NCBI RefSeq assembly: GCF_900100155.1
Contig: NZ_FMTP01000010.1
Location: 1-64,000, forward strand
Direction: 5' to 3'
Origin: Ancylobacter rudongensis
GTDB lineage: Bacteria > Pseudomonadota > Alphaproteobacteria > Rhizobiales > Xanthobacteraceae
Length of the DNA: 64,000 bases
Both the position numbers and the translations under genes were made by a program. A model generated the notes under the pieces. That model ran no database searches and was not told the DNA's origin. It saw only the letters and a program-made list of their open reading frames with translations. Of the stretch, positions 7,514-14,919 are shown one piece after another; positions within the stretch are counted from its first letter, which is position 1; each line of letters begins with the position of its first letter.

Positions 7514-8364
7514 AGCGCTTTACCCTCGGCCTGTTCGCCTTTGGCGCCCTCGCCGTTCTCGTGACCATCCTCGGCACCTACTACACCATCAATGAACGCG
7601 AGCGCGGCGTCATCCTGCGCAACGGCGCTGTCGTCGGTGACGCCGGCCCGGGCGCTCACCTCAAGGTGCCGTTCATCGACGACGTGGTCACGGTCTCGAT
7701 CGAGACCCAGAAGCAGCTCTACACCACGGCCGCCTACACGTTCGACCAGCAGCCGACGGATATCGCCCTGTCGGTCATCTACAGCGTGCCGGCCAGCCAG
7801 GTGAAGGCGCTCTATGCGCGCTTTGGCAGCATTGAGCGGATGATCGACAGCGTGGTCACGCCCAAGGTCATGGAGCAGACCAAGAACGTCCTCGGCGGCT
7901 ACACCTCGACGACGGCGGTGCAGAACCGCGCCAAGCTCAACAATGACGTCACCACGGCCATCTATCACGCCATCAAGGAGCTCAACGCGCCGATCCTCGT
8001 CGAGGCGGTGCAGATCGAGAACATCGACCAGAGCGACGCCTTCGAGCGGTCGGTCGAGGAACGCATGCTGGCCCAGGTCGAGGTCGAGAAGCTCAAGCAG
8101 AACGCGGAGCGCGAGAAGGTGCAGGCGCAGATTGTCGTCACCAAGGCCCAGGCTCAGGCGGACAGCCAGTTGGCCGTGGCAAAGGCGACCGCCGATGCCA
8201 CTCGTCTGCAGGGTGAAGCGGCCGCTGATGCGATCCGGGCCCGGTCCAAGGCACTCGCCGACAATCCGGCGCTGATCGAGCTCACCAAGGCCGAGAAGTG
8301 GAACGGAGCGATGCCGACCACCATGCTCCCCAACACGGCGATGCCCTTCTTCTCCCCGAAGTAA
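7510..8364 (+). CDS. SPFH/prohibitin-like (HflC/stomatin) membrane protein
   Basis: Protein of 284 aa: an N-terminal membrane anchor (FTLGLFAFGALAVLVTILGTYY), an SPFH domain (INERERGVILRNGAVVGDAGPGAHLKVPF onward), then a long Ala/Glu/Gln coiled coil (about 175-250) typical of prohibitins. SPFH proteins form membrane cages and, as HflKC, restrain FtsH protease. Phage homologues may alter membrane proteolysis or block superinfection; this is inference. The gene ends just before a strong intrinsic terminator, closing the left operon. Confidence 0.9.
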   Translation: MKRFTLGLFAFGALAVLVTILGTYYTINERERGVILRNGAVVGDAGPGAHLKVPFIDDVVTVSIETQKQLYTTAAYTFDQQPTDIALSVIYSVPASQVKALYARFGSIERMIDSVVTPKVMEQTKNVLGGYTSTTAVQNRAKLNNDVTTAIYHAIKELNAPILVEAVQIENIDQSDAFERSVEERMLAQVEVEKLKQNAEREKVQAQIVVTKAQAQADSQLAVAKATADATRLQGEAAADAIRARSKALADNPALIELTKAEKWNGAMPTTMLPNTAMPFFSPK

Positions 8365-8396
8365 GCCAGCATCGCCGGATCCACCACTATCAAGCG

Positions 8397-8424
8397 AGGG
8401 CGCCTCCGGGCGCCCTTTTCTTTT
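8397..8424 (+). terminator. intrinsic terminator
   Basis: Perfect 8-bp GC stem AGGGCGCC/GGCGCCCT with a TCCG tetraloop followed by TTTTCTTTT. It ends the transcription unit carrying the SPFH gene. Confidence 0.92.
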
Positions 8425-8446
8425 AGCTCGCGAACAGGGGTTGGAA

Positions 8447-8656
8447 ATGTCCCGCCATACAGAGTGCGAGGCGCGTGTCCTTGGTCACGCCGATCAGCTG
8501 ATCCATCGGATCAAGGGCGGATCCCTTAACCGATCAGCATTCGAGCATCTGATGGAGAGTTTCGTGGAGGTGCCGGGTATCGACGCGATCTGGCGCGGGC
8601 GCCTGGTCGACGCAGCGCTTGCCCGGCTTGATGCCGCCGTCCCGGAGGGTGCATAA
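8447..8656 (+). CDS. unknown small protein
   Basis: Protein of 69 aa beginning MSRHTECEARVLGHADQLI, with AGGGG 7-8 nt before ATG 8447. It looks helical and mildly acidic, with no motif. It stands alone between the 8.4 kb terminator and the hairpin-rich non-coding segment. Confidence 0.6.
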   Translation: MSRHTECEARVLGHADQLIHRIKGGSLNRSAFEHLMESFVEVPGIDAIWRGRLVDAALARLDAAVPEGA

Positions 8657-8679
8657 CCCTGCCGCGCTCCAAACGTCGA

Positions 8680-8925
8680 TGCGCTATGATTGAGAGATTC
8701 GAGAGCGAAAGCAGCAGCGCCGGTCAAGGGCGGCGCGACCGGGAAGATGGGCTTTCCCGGCTGTGGCGACAGCCTCGCTCTCGAGACTGGAGGTGCGCTG
8801 TGTGGTTCCCACTTAGCATCACCTTAGTGTGGGAAAAGACCCGGACGTCCCTGAAAATGACCGTCCGGGTCCAATTCTTCATCTAAGAAACGAGGGGTCG
8901 GGCGAAAGCTCGGCCTCTCACTCCA
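8680..8925 (+). ncRNA. hairpin-rich non-coding segment, candidate structured RNA
   Basis: No convincing gene between 8657 and 9027. Four strong hairpins follow each other: 8739-8760 (CCGGGAA/TTCCCGG), 8806-8835 (TTCCCAC/GTGGGAA), 8838-8871 (perfect 10-bp GACCCGGACG/CGTCCGGGTC) and 8892-8919 (12-bp stem with G-U pairs and a GAAA tetraloop). A promoter-like GCGCTATGATT precedes at about 8681. Could be a small RNA or tandem processing/termination sites. Confidence 0.4.
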
Positions 8926-9027
8926 GACTGAAATATAGCACTACCGAGCGGGCTTTCAATGCCGCTCGACACCAGCCGCTTTCGTGCATCGCTCATGCGA
9001 CAATGACAAGTCATCAGGAGACTTGCG

Positions 9028-9303
9028 ATGCACTTCTATTCCCCAACACCAGAGCCCCTGGGCCATGCGATCGATACTCACCGCATGGACGGAACAAAGC
9101 AGTGGTTGAAGCACTACAGCAACCTGCTGGTCCTATCGTTCTTTGCTAAGAACGGCACACGCAAAGAGCGTGCCGACGCCGAAGCCGAGATCATTATTTG
9201 CAGACGCAAGCTGACTTACTGGGAGCGGCATCATAATTACGATGCGGCTGCGGCACGCGAGGGAGCGATGGCGCTAAAGAAGACCTGGGAGGCTCCTCGC
9301 TAG
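9028..9303 (+). CDS. unknown small protein
   Basis: Protein of 91 aa starting MHFYSPTPEPLGHAIDTHRM, with AGGAG upstream of ATG 9028 inside a small CAAGTC/GACTTG stem. GC is lower than in neighbours. The C-terminal half is helical and charged. Position and RBS support it; family unknown. It overlaps a possible leftward gene by about 110 bp. Confidence 0.6.
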   Translation: MHFYSPTPEPLGHAIDTHRMDGTKQWLKHYSNLLVLSFFAKNGTRKERADAEAEIIICRRKLTYWERHHNYDAAAAREGAMALKKTWEAPR

Positions 9304-9484
9304 CGAAAACCTCGGCGCCATAGAACAGAGCCTCGGCACACGTCTGGGTTAGATCCGCAGACGTGTGCCGGAGGAACAGCGCGGCGTCGAAGCGGTGCCC
9401 CATTTGGGTGATCTCGTTCTGGATCGTGGCGAGCACGCTGCTGCGCAGCCTGGCGACCATGAGATTTATTTCCTCAACCGTCAT
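9194..9484 (-). CDS. possible leftward gene, unknown
   Basis: A 96-aa leftward frame beginning MTVEEINLMVARLRSS; a GAGGGG sequence lies directly upstream of the ATG. The first 65 residues look protein-like (helical, QNEITQMGHRFDAALFLRH). It would be convergent with and overlap the gene at 9028-9303, and divergent from 9671. The intergenic region 9485-9670 is otherwise unexplained, which gives some support. Confidence 0.35.
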   Translation of the reverse strand: MTVEEINLMVARLRSSVLATIQNEITQMGHRFDAALFLRHTSADLTQTCAEALFYGAEVFASEEPPRSSLAPSLPRVPQPHRNYDAAPSKSACVCK

Positions 9485-9595
9485 TCCCCTCATCATCCTC
9501 AGCCTCATCTAGGAGTTTGTTCCTACTATGTTCTCATAGCCGCCGCAAGCCCCGGCGATTCATTCCTGAACGCACCAGAGTCATCCCAAGTCTAG

Positions 9596-9647
9596 ATCAT
9601 GTATTTATCTAGATATCATAAATGCAGATTTAGCTAATTAGCTAATT
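9596..9647. repeat. AT-rich intergenic region with site B repeats
   Basis: Contains ATCTAGATATCAT and the tandem AGCTA units at 9632-9636 and 9640-9644 (TAGCTAATTAGCTAATT). It is one of about a dozen clusters of AGCTA pentamers in the window and lies directly upstream of the gene at 9671. Confidence 0.6.
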
Positions 9648-9670
9648 CCTTGCGTGTCATGGAGATAATC

Positions 9671-10072
9671 GTGCGTCTTACAGATTTTCGGAACGCGAGT
9701 CACCGCATTCTTTCAAAGGCAATCGCTGAGGCGCTCGAGCCCGTTGCGGCCAAATACGGAGTGACTCTTACCCCCAACGGCGGCTTGATTGGCGCCTCGA
9801 GCGGCATGATTAAGATCAAGGTGGAACTCGAGGCGGCTCCTGGTCAACCGGCGCGCTCGGACACCCTCTTTGGCTATCACGCCCCGCTGCTCGGCCTGCA
9901 GGCGTCCGACAAGGGGCGCTCCTTCTCCTACAAGAGCGTCCTCTACACCATCAAGGATCTCAACCCCCGCGCGCCGAAGTTCCCGGTCATCGCCGAGCGC
10001 GTCCGGGACGGCGCTCCCTTCAGATTCCCCATCGACGTCGTCAAGCGCGGGCTGCCGGCGCGCGCGGCCTGA
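9671..10072 (+). CDS. unknown phage protein
   Basis: Protein of 133 aa from GTG 9671, chosen because GGAG sits 6 nt upstream; an ATG at 9659 would add 4 residues but has no ribosome site. The sequence has ALEPVAAKYGVTLTPNGG and KIKVELEAAPG and ends basic. Similar small proteins with an FRNASH-type start occur in phages, function unknown. It opens the next run of coupled small genes. Confidence 0.65.
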   Translation: MRLTDFRNASHRILSKAIAEALEPVAAKYGVTLTPNGGLIGASSGMIKIKVELEAAPGQPARSDTLFGYHAPLLGLQASDKGRSFSYKSVLYTIKDLNPRAPKFPVIAERVRDGAPFRFPIDVVKRGLPARAA

Positions 10073-10075
10073 CGC

Positions 10076-10306
10076 ATGAACACGGTTCTGGTTCTCGCGA
10101 CCATCATCACGATCTTCCAGGGCGGCAAGCTGGAACCCCGCGTGACCGTGGTGGAAGCGATGACCCCGGCGCAGTGCGAAAGCTGGAAGTCGATGAGCCG
10201 CGGCAAGACGCCGCTTGTCGACTACAGCACCAACCGGGCGGTCTCGGCGCAGCACTATGTCTGCGCCGCGGTCGACGCGAAGGTGCTGCCGGCCGGCGTG
10301 CGCTGA
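10076..10306 (+). CDS. secreted or membrane-anchored small protein
   Basis: Protein of 76 aa with an uncharged hydrophobic start (MNTVLVLATIITIFQGG) and two Cys in the remainder (AQCESW, HYVCAAV). The Cys pair suggests an extracytoplasmic disulfide protein. It resembles in style the leftward gene at 13959-14183 (hydrophobic start, Cys pair). Stop overlaps the next ATG. Confidence 0.6.
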   Translation: MNTVLVLATIITIFQGGKLEPRVTVVEAMTPAQCESWKSMSRGKTPLVDYSTNRAVSAQHYVCAAVDAKVLPAGVR

Positions 10307-10710
10307 TGGAACTTTCTCAGCTCCATCAGCGCCTCGCTATATCTGAACAAGACGCACTCACGCGCATGCAGGACACGTTCATGACCAACCAGCCGGCAAA
10401 TGCTCTCACCGCCCTTCGCCCGGACGCCAAGAAGCCGGACAGGGTGTTTGATGATGGCGATGTTGCCCTGATCCTCAAGGCCGACGGCTCGATCAACATG
10501 CTCACCAGCAACATTGATCCGTCGCGGCTCGCGGCCGATCCCGCGACGTGGACGGAAGCGGACCACAAGGCGGCGCTCGCCGGCTCGAGGATCTTCGCGC
10601 TCAGCTTCGCCGCCGGCCATCCGGTGCTGATGGACATGCTCATGCAGATCGCCAACGACCCGGAGATCGTGGACTTTGACAAGCTCGCCCAGTCCACCCG
10701 GCCCCACTGA
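10306..10710 (+). CDS. unknown phage protein
   Basis: Protein of 134 aa if the ATGA-coupled start at 10306 is used. Alternative starts at 10366 or 10381 are possible, since a promoter-like CTCGCTATATCTGAACAAG lies at 10331-10349 and AGGA precedes 10381. The core (DGDVALILKADGSINMLTSN) is mixed alpha/beta. No family recognised. Confidence 0.6.
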   Translation: MELSQLHQRLAISEQDALTRMQDTFMTNQPANALTALRPDAKKPDRVFDDGDVALILKADGSINMLTSNIDPSRLAADPATWTEADHKAALAGSRIFALSFAAGHPVLMDMLMQIANDPEIVDFDKLAQSTRPH

Positions 10711-11065
10711 CCTCGAGACGGCGGCGCAGGTGATCCGCGCCGCGCTCGACGCCAATCCTCGCCTGGCATCATCCCTGGTGCCGGGCTGGGTTCTGGTCCG
10801 CCCAACCCGGCCCAAGCGCGTGGCCTCGGCCGGCAATCTGAGCGTGGCGCGCGCCGCGCGCACAGCGGCGATCCGGCGCCATGCCACGGAGACGATGAGC
10901 ATCATCCGCGGCATTCGCAGTGACCACCCCGGCATCAGCGTCGCCGGGCTCTACTACGAGCTGAACAAGGCTCGCCACCTGACCTTCAACAAGCAAGCCT
11001 GGACGGTCAGCCGCGTCCAGCGGTTCCTGGAGACCTATGATGACGATCAATCGCCAGCGCCTTGA
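10676..11065 (+). CDS. unknown protein with recombinase-like C-terminal HTH
   Basis: Protein of 129 aa using TTG 10676, overlapping the previous gene by 35 bp; the true start could be further in. The C-terminal segment (GISVAGLYYELNKARHLTF ... SRVQRFLE) has the spacing of the helix-turn-helix joint seen after serine-recombinase domains, but no catalytic domain is present. Probably DNA-binding. Overlaps the next gene. Confidence 0.5.
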   Translation: MTSSPSPPGPTDLETAAQVIRAALDANPRLASSLVPGWVLVRPTRPKRVASAGNLSVARAARTAAIRRHATETMSIIRGIRSDHPGISVAGLYYELNKARHLTFNKQAWTVSRVQRFLETYDDDQSPAP

Positions 11066-11306
11066 GTTCGCCGTCGCCGGGCTGATGGCCGAGATGCGGC
11101 GGCAGTTCATGACGATCCAGCCGGAGAGGGAGTGTCCGATCAAGCCGCTCGCTGCCTACAGCCCGCAGCACCGCTCGGCGCTCATGGCCGGCGTCGCCAA
11201 GGCCATTGAGCTGGCCGGCGCCGAGCACGACAAGACCTTCGAGGCGTGGGTCGCCCGAAGCCGGGAAGAAGCCGCCGCTGCCCAGCAGCAACCCAATTTC
11301 GGCTGA
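11037..11306 (+). CDS. small protein with C-terminal PNFG tail
   Basis: Protein of 89 aa, ATG inside the preceding gene. Helical throughout (RQRLEFAVAGLMAEMRRQF), ending AAAQQQPNFG. This tail resembles the PNFGRF, PNYGRF and GFGRF ends of three other small genes (ends at 17989, 12206 and 13962). Function unknown. The operon segment ends here at a site A palindrome. Confidence 0.6.
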   Translation: MMTINRQRLEFAVAGLMAEMRRQFMTIQPERECPIKPLAAYSPQHRSALMAGVAKAIELAGAEHDKTFEAWVARSREEAAAAQQQPNFG

Positions 11307-11315
11307 GCTACATTA

Positions 11316-11333
11316 TCAGTATGTGCATACTTC
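11316..11333 (+). promoter_or_regulatory. site A operator-like palindrome
   Basis: TCAGTATGTGCATACTTC; core arms GTATG/CATAC around TG. It lies 10 nt after the preceding stop and 10 nt before ATG 11344. Confidence 0.75.
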
Positions 11334-11343
11334 GGAGATGAAG

Positions 11344-11688
11344 ATGCTTGAAGCCCTACTTGGAAAAGCCGTCGCCGAGCGGCGCCTGACGTTCGCCGTC
11401 GTCAACAACGAGGCGACGCTGTTTGTGCGCCTGTGCGGCGTCACGGTGCCGCTCGTGCGAGTGACGCGGGCCGAGCTCGACACGGGCGAGCTGACCATCG
11501 TGCCCTACGCGCCGCCGCGCGGACGCGGCACCATCCGGCATGCCGCGCCGCCCGCGCCGGCGCCGGCAGCCTGGCCGCTGCGCGCCGTGGTCAAGCGCCT
11601 TGTCGAGAAGGGCGACAACGTGCTCGCCTTCTGCCAGCGCCAGCCCGTCAATCCCTACGCGCCGAACGGCGGAGGAGACGCGGCATGA
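11344..11688 (+). CDS. unknown phage protein
   Basis: Protein of 114 aa. ATG 11344 is preferred over ATG 11338 because GGAG at 11334-11337 is correctly spaced. Begins MLEALLGKAVAERRLTFAVV with a beta-rich centre (NEATLFVRLCGVTVPLVRVT) and a Pro/Ala/Arg linker. Directly downstream of site A. Stop overlaps the next ATG. Confidence 0.6.
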   Translation: MLEALLGKAVAERRLTFAVVNNEATLFVRLCGVTVPLVRVTRAELDTGELTIVPYAPPRGRGTIRHAAPPAPAPAAWPLRAVVKRLVEKGDNVLAFCQRQPVNPYAPNGGGDAA

Positions 11689-12206
11689 CAGCATTTCGCG
11701 GCTCGGTGCTGACGGTCGAGACTCTGCGTGAGATAGAGCGCTCAATGGCCGCCTCTTTGGAAAGGGCTTACTACGTCGAACCCATGCGCCTCTGGGGCAA
11801 GAGCGTGGCGCCCTTAACCCAGTCGATCGCCGGAATCGACACTGCCTTCCGCTCGGCTGATAGCGCCCTTCGCGGCATGAGTGCCCAGCTGGTGCTCGAA
11901 GATGAGCTGGCAGGCTATCGACCCAGACGCTCGATCTCCCCTGCAGCCTCCTTTTCCGATCCGCATCTGGCCGGCACCAAGGTCGAGCTCTTCCTCGAGG
12001 AGATGGGCAAGCGCGATCCGCGCCATCCTAACCCAAAGGCGGGCCCGATCCAGATCGTCACCCTGATGGTGAACGGCGAGCGCCGCCCTGCCGGCCAAAT
12101 GTCCATGAAACGAGCCGTCAACCTGGCAAAGGCTACTCACCTGCGACTGGTGAAGGACGCCAAGGCCCGGCTCGCGGCCAACAATCCGAACTATGGGAGG
12201 TTCTGA
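11685..12206 (+). CDS. unknown protein ending in PNYGRF
   Basis: Protein of 173 aa, start coupled to the previous stop. Helical N-terminal half; the C-terminal half contains FLEEMGKRDPRHPNPKAG and VTLMVNGERRPAGQ. It ends NNPNYGRF, one of three exact (F/Y)GRF C-termini in neighbouring, otherwise dissimilar proteins. TGATG overlap with the next gene. Function unknown; the tail suggests a shared docking partner. Confidence 0.65.
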   Translation: MTAFRGSVLTVETLREIERSMAASLERAYYVEPMRLWGKSVAPLTQSIAGIDTAFRSADSALRGMSAQLVLEDELAGYRPRRSISPAASFSDPHLAGTKVELFLEEMGKRDPRHPNPKAGPIQIVTLMVNGERRPAGQMSMKRAVNLAKATHLRLVKDAKARLAANNPNYGRF

Positions 12207-12544
12207 TGAGCAACGACCCCGCGATCGTGGCCAAGATCCGCGAGCTGAACGACCAGCTCCGCACGACGGCAACCGGCGGCAAGATCGTAATCGTTGGCGC
12301 CCTGAGCGGTCAGCCGCTCTCGGAACACGCCGCGGCGTTGTCGCATGTCCGGCGCTTCGACAAGTTCGACGAGGGCAATGATCCCTATGGCGAACACGAC
12401 TTCGGCGCGTTCGAGATCGACGGGCAACGCTATCACTGGAAGATCGACTATTTCGCCCTCGACGAGATGTCGGGCTCGGAACACCCCGAGGATCCCAATG
12501 TCACCGTGCGGGTGCTCTCGATCTATTACGCCGAGGACCAGTGA
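12206..12544 (+). CDS. conserved-type small phage protein (DUF3768-like)
   Basis: Protein of 112 aa starting in the previous stop. Segments such as IRELNDQLRTTATGGKIVIV, DPYGEHDFGAFEIDGQRYHWKIDYF and DVTVRVLSIYYAEDQ match my memory of the DUF3768 family found in alphaproteobacteria and their plasmids and phages. Function unknown. Followed by a site A palindrome. Confidence 0.7.
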   Translation: MSNDPAIVAKIRELNDQLRTTATGGKIVIVGALSGQPLSEHAAALSHVRRFDKFDEGNDPYGEHDFGAFEIDGQRYHWKIDYFALDEMSGSEHPEDPNVTVRVLSIYYAEDQ

Positions 12545-12575
12545 GGGCCGTCCGGCACAGCCCTGCGCCCCATCA

Positions 12576-12593
12576 TCCGTATGTGCATACTGA
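12576..12593 (+). promoter_or_regulatory. site A operator-like palindrome
   Basis: TCCGTATGTGCATACTGA, sharing the GTATGTGCATAC core with the copy at 11316. It ends 10 nt before ATG 12604. Confidence 0.7.
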
Positions 12594-12603
12594 ACTGGCT
12601 CCC

Positions 12604-12837
12604 ATGAACGACACACGGCGAAGACGCGAGATCCTGGACCTGGCCCGGAGCTTCTGCCCGACCGCCGTCGGCGAGATGACGCGCCGCGGGCATTTCCGGA
12701 TCACCTTCCGCGGACCTGCGGGCAAGCGGGTGCTTATCGCCTCAATGACCCCGTCCGACCACCGAGGCGACCTCAATATGAGGACATCCATGCGCCGGGC
12801 CGCCCAAGCGTGTGGTCTAGCCGAGCAGGAGGGATAG
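12604..12837 (+). CDS. small basic protein, unknown
   Basis: Protein of 77 aa, basic (MNDTRRRREILDLARSF). The C-terminal part (HFRITFRGPAGKRVLIASMTPSD) reads like the small HicA-type double-stranded-RNA-binding fold of mRNA interferases, but the catalytic His is not clearly placed, so this is only a suggestion. First gene after site A; next gene begins directly after its TAG. Confidence 0.55.
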   Translation: MNDTRRRREILDLARSFCPTAVGEMTRRGHFRITFRGPAGKRVLIASMTPSDHRGDLNMRTSMRRAAQACGLAEQEG

Positions 12838-13374
12838 ATGAGCACGTCAGAGGATGAGGTTCTCGAGACCCAGACCGATGGGGTCTATACCCTGTCGCTG
12901 ATCTCGAGATCCTCGACCGAATTTGCCGGGGTCGCCACCTATATCGTCCGGATCGAAAAGGACGGCGGCGAGGGTGAGCGCAGCTTCCCGGACCACGAAA
13001 CGGCATGCCGCGCCTATCACGAGACACGGATCCTATGCGGCCTCCCCTACCGCGCGCCGGTCTTCGCCTCACCCCCGGCGCCGCAGGTCGAGCCCACTTT
13101 GCTCAACTGCGCCACGGCGGAAGAGGTGATCGCCCACTTCACGCGCAAGCTCCGGCGCTACCGCCCCGGCAGCGAGGAGGTGTTTGCGATCCGGGAGGAA
13201 ATGATCGCGTGCGAGGCGCTGCGCGCCAATACCGGCGAGATCGCCGCGCTTTGCGTTGGCAGCGACTGGGCCGCTGCCACGATCCGCGTCGTGTGCAAGC
13301 GCCTTGGCCTCACCCAGCAGCAGGCGGCCGTCGACAAGCTCTCCTCGGTGCCGGGCTTTGGCGCCTTCGGCTGA
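12838..13374 (+). CDS. unknown protein ending in PGFGAFG
   Basis: Protein of 178 aa, ATG immediately after the upstream stop. The N-terminal half is acidic and beta-rich; the C-terminal half is helical with Cys (EEVIAHFTRKLRRY, REEMIACEALRANTGEIAALCVG). The end SVPGFGAFG is a relaxed form of the FGRF tail seen on neighbours. Function unknown. Confidence 0.6.
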   Translation: MSTSEDEVLETQTDGVYTLSLISRSSTEFAGVATYIVRIEKDGGEGERSFPDHETACRAYHETRILCGLPYRAPVFASPPAPQVEPTLLNCATAEEVIAHFTRKLRRYRPGSEEVFAIREEMIACEALRANTGEIAALCVGSDWAAATIRVVCKRLGLTQQQAAVDKLSSVPGFGAFG

Positions 13375-13428
13375 GCGCCGCCCATCAACCCATAAATGCG
13401 TAACTAGCTATCCAAGGATTTACAGATC

Positions 13429-13650
13429 GTGGTCGACCTCATTCGTGACTACCTGCCGTGGCTACTCTCGCTGATCACCTTGTGGTCGATCGTTCTCGCC
13501 GGCCACGGCCAGCCCGGCGCCTGGCTCCTCGGCGCCGCCAACCAGGTGCTGTGGATGATCTGGATCGTCGCCAGTGCCAGCTGGGGTCTGATGCCGCTCA
13601 CCGTGGCGCTGGGCGCCGTCTACCTGCGCAACCACTTCAAGCAAGGGTGA
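13429..13650 (+). CDS. two-helix membrane protein
   Basis: Protein of 73 aa from GTG 13429 (AAGGA about 10 nt upstream). Two transmembrane helices: LLSLITLWSIVLAG and a second from WLLGAANQVLWMIWIV to LMPLTVALGAVYLR, ending NHFKQG. Size and layout resemble small phage membrane proteins. An AGCTA unit is at 13406-13410 just upstream. Confidence 0.65.
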   Translation: MVDLIRDYLPWLLSLITLWSIVLAGHGQPGAWLLGAANQVLWMIWIVASASWGLMPLTVALGAVYLRNHFKQG

Positions 13651-13653
13651 GCC

Positions 13654-13962
13654 ATGCGCGCGGGAACGCCTGATCTCCCTGACGGCTGGGAGCGCCGGCG
13701 CGGCATCACCGGCGGCGGTTGGGAGATCTATGCCTGCCTCGCACCGCACGGGCACATCGCCTACCAGCACGCGATCTGGTGGCGCAACGCCACGAGCGAG
13801 GGCTGGCACAAGGGCCGCACTTACCAGACCCTACGCGACGCCTTCGATGCGATCGAGGACGTAAAGAGCCAGGTGCATCACCTGGGCTTTGCTGACCTCG
13901 ACCACGATGCACTGCGTCTGGAGGACGCGCCGCTCGACGTGGCCGGCTTCGGTCGGTTCTAG
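13654..13962 (+). CDS. unknown protein ending in GFGRF
   Basis: Protein of 102 aa with a beta-rich core (GWEIYACLAPHGHIAYQHAIWW) and a helical end. The C-terminus VAGFGRF is the second exact FGRF tail. Four bases separate it from the previous gene. It is convergent with, and overlaps by 4 bp, the leftward gene at 13959. Confidence 0.6.
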   Translation: MRAGTPDLPDGWERRRGITGGGWEIYACLAPHGHIAYQHAIWWRNATSEGWHKGRTYQTLRDAFDAIEDVKSQVHHLGFADLDHDALRLEDAPLDVAGFGRF

Positions 13963-14183
13963 GGCTTCCCAATACCGGCGGCGGCATCAGCAGCAGCGGC
14001 CGCGCTGGTCGCCGGCCAGCAGCTGGCGAAGACCAGCTTGTCTCCGTTCTGCACACCAGGCGTGGCGCGCATGTGCTGACCCACGGCATCGCAAAGCGCG
14101 CGCGTCTCAAACGGGCCCGTCGACATGGACGTCTGCACCTCGTTGCGCGCCCCAATGACGATGAAAACCAGAAACCAGCCCAT
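13959..14183 (-). CDS. lone leftward secreted or anchored small protein
   Basis: A 74-aa leftward gene within a rightward operon. ATG 14183 is preceded by AGGGAGA. N-terminal MGWFLVFIVIGARNEVQ is a short membrane or signal segment; the rest has two Cys (ALCDAVG, ASCWPA) and an Ala-rich end. Resembles the gene at 10076 in layout. Strand reversal suggests a separately controlled morphon-like insertion. Confidence 0.6.
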   Translation of the reverse strand: MGWFLVFIVIGARNEVQTSMSTGPFETRALCDAVGQHMRATPGVQNGDKLVFASCWPATSAAAAADAAAGIGKP

Positions 14184-14305
14184 GACGCTCTCCCTAGGGT
14201 AACAGGCCGCGAATCCCACATCGCGGCGCCGATTACAACCTGCCGCTTTCCATTCTTCGACATGCGACACTTTCAAGTATAGCGAAGCAACGGAGAGACT
14301 TTCGC

Positions 14306-14446
14306 ATGAACAATATTTCCGTTTATATCACCGAGGGCTTTAAGCTCTGCGTTGTGCTTGCCCTTGGCTTCGGGCTCTACATCGCCACGCCCGCGGACGA
14401 CGAAGTCGCCAATGCCGGCGCCAAGCAGGTGATCGTTAAGCGCTGA
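14306..14446 (+). CDS. small single-pass membrane protein
   Basis: A 46-aa gene with GGAGAG 9-10 nt before the ATG. NISVYITEGFKLCVVLALGF forms one transmembrane helix, followed by a short acidic then basic tail (KQVIVKR). Preceded by CGACACTTTCAAGTATAGCG, promoter-like, divergent from the leftward gene at 13959-14183. Confidence 0.55.
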   Translation: MNNISVYITEGFKLCVVLALGFGLYIATPADDEVANAGAKQVIVKR

Positions 14447-14508
14447 CCTCGAACCGGACCAGGAGCCACGCCGCTATAAATGACCCAAGGCATCCGCCGG
14501 CCGGGTTC

Positions 14509-14526
14509 TATGTGAGCGCATCCTTA
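14509..14526 (+). promoter_or_regulatory. site A-like palindrome (degenerate)
   Basis: TATGTGAGCGCATCCTTA, 16 of 18 matches to the TAAGTGAGCGCATACTTA copy at 30808. It is farther (78 nt) from the next start (14605) than other copies. Confidence 0.55.
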
Positions 14527-14604
14527 TGTCCAGCGAAGACCCCTGCCGCGTTCCATCTGTGCAGATGCTAGAAGTAATATAGTAGTCACAGAGAGTTAAC
14601 GGCA

Positions 14605-14919
14605 ATGAACTCAGCGCACTACGTCTCCTTCGAGCGCCGTTTCAACGGCGCAGGACTCGTCCGCCAGCTGCTGCTGGATGCCGAAGCCGTTGGCTTCCGG
14701 TTCAAGGTCCGGCATGGCGATCGGGTCGACTATGTCGGCGCGCGCCGCGCCGAAGCCTTCGAGTCCATCACCGCCCAGATGCAGCCCGAGCTGGAGCTGA
14801 TCGACGGCGATGGCTTCCCGGTCGGCGCCGTCGCGCTCGATGGAACGCGCGAGGGAATGGACGCCGTGCGCCGCTGGTGCGGCGGCTGGATCACCGCCTG
14901 GCTGCGCCGGCGCCGGTGA
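14605..14919 (+). CDS. unknown small protein
   Basis: Protein of 104 aa, ATG 14605 without a strong ribosome site. Composition is mixed, with FERRFNGAGLVRQLLLDAEAV at the start and a Trp/Arg-rich basic end (WCGGWITAWLRRRR) that may bind nucleic acid or membrane. TGATG overlap with the next small gene. Confidence 0.6.
   Translation: MNSAHYVSFERRFNGAGLVRQLLLDAEAVGFRFKVRHGDRVDYVGARRAEAFESITAQMQPELELIDGDGFPVGAVALDGTREGMDAVRRWCGGWITAWLRRRR

Noticed and set aside
8686-9149. Short plus-strand frames across the hairpin array
   Set aside because: They run through strong hairpins, lack ribosome sites and have no protein-like pattern; the segment is better explained as non-coding.
14526-14582. An 18-codon frame starting in the degenerate site A at 14509-14526
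   Set aside because: No ribosome site and too short to support; probably part of the leader of 14605.
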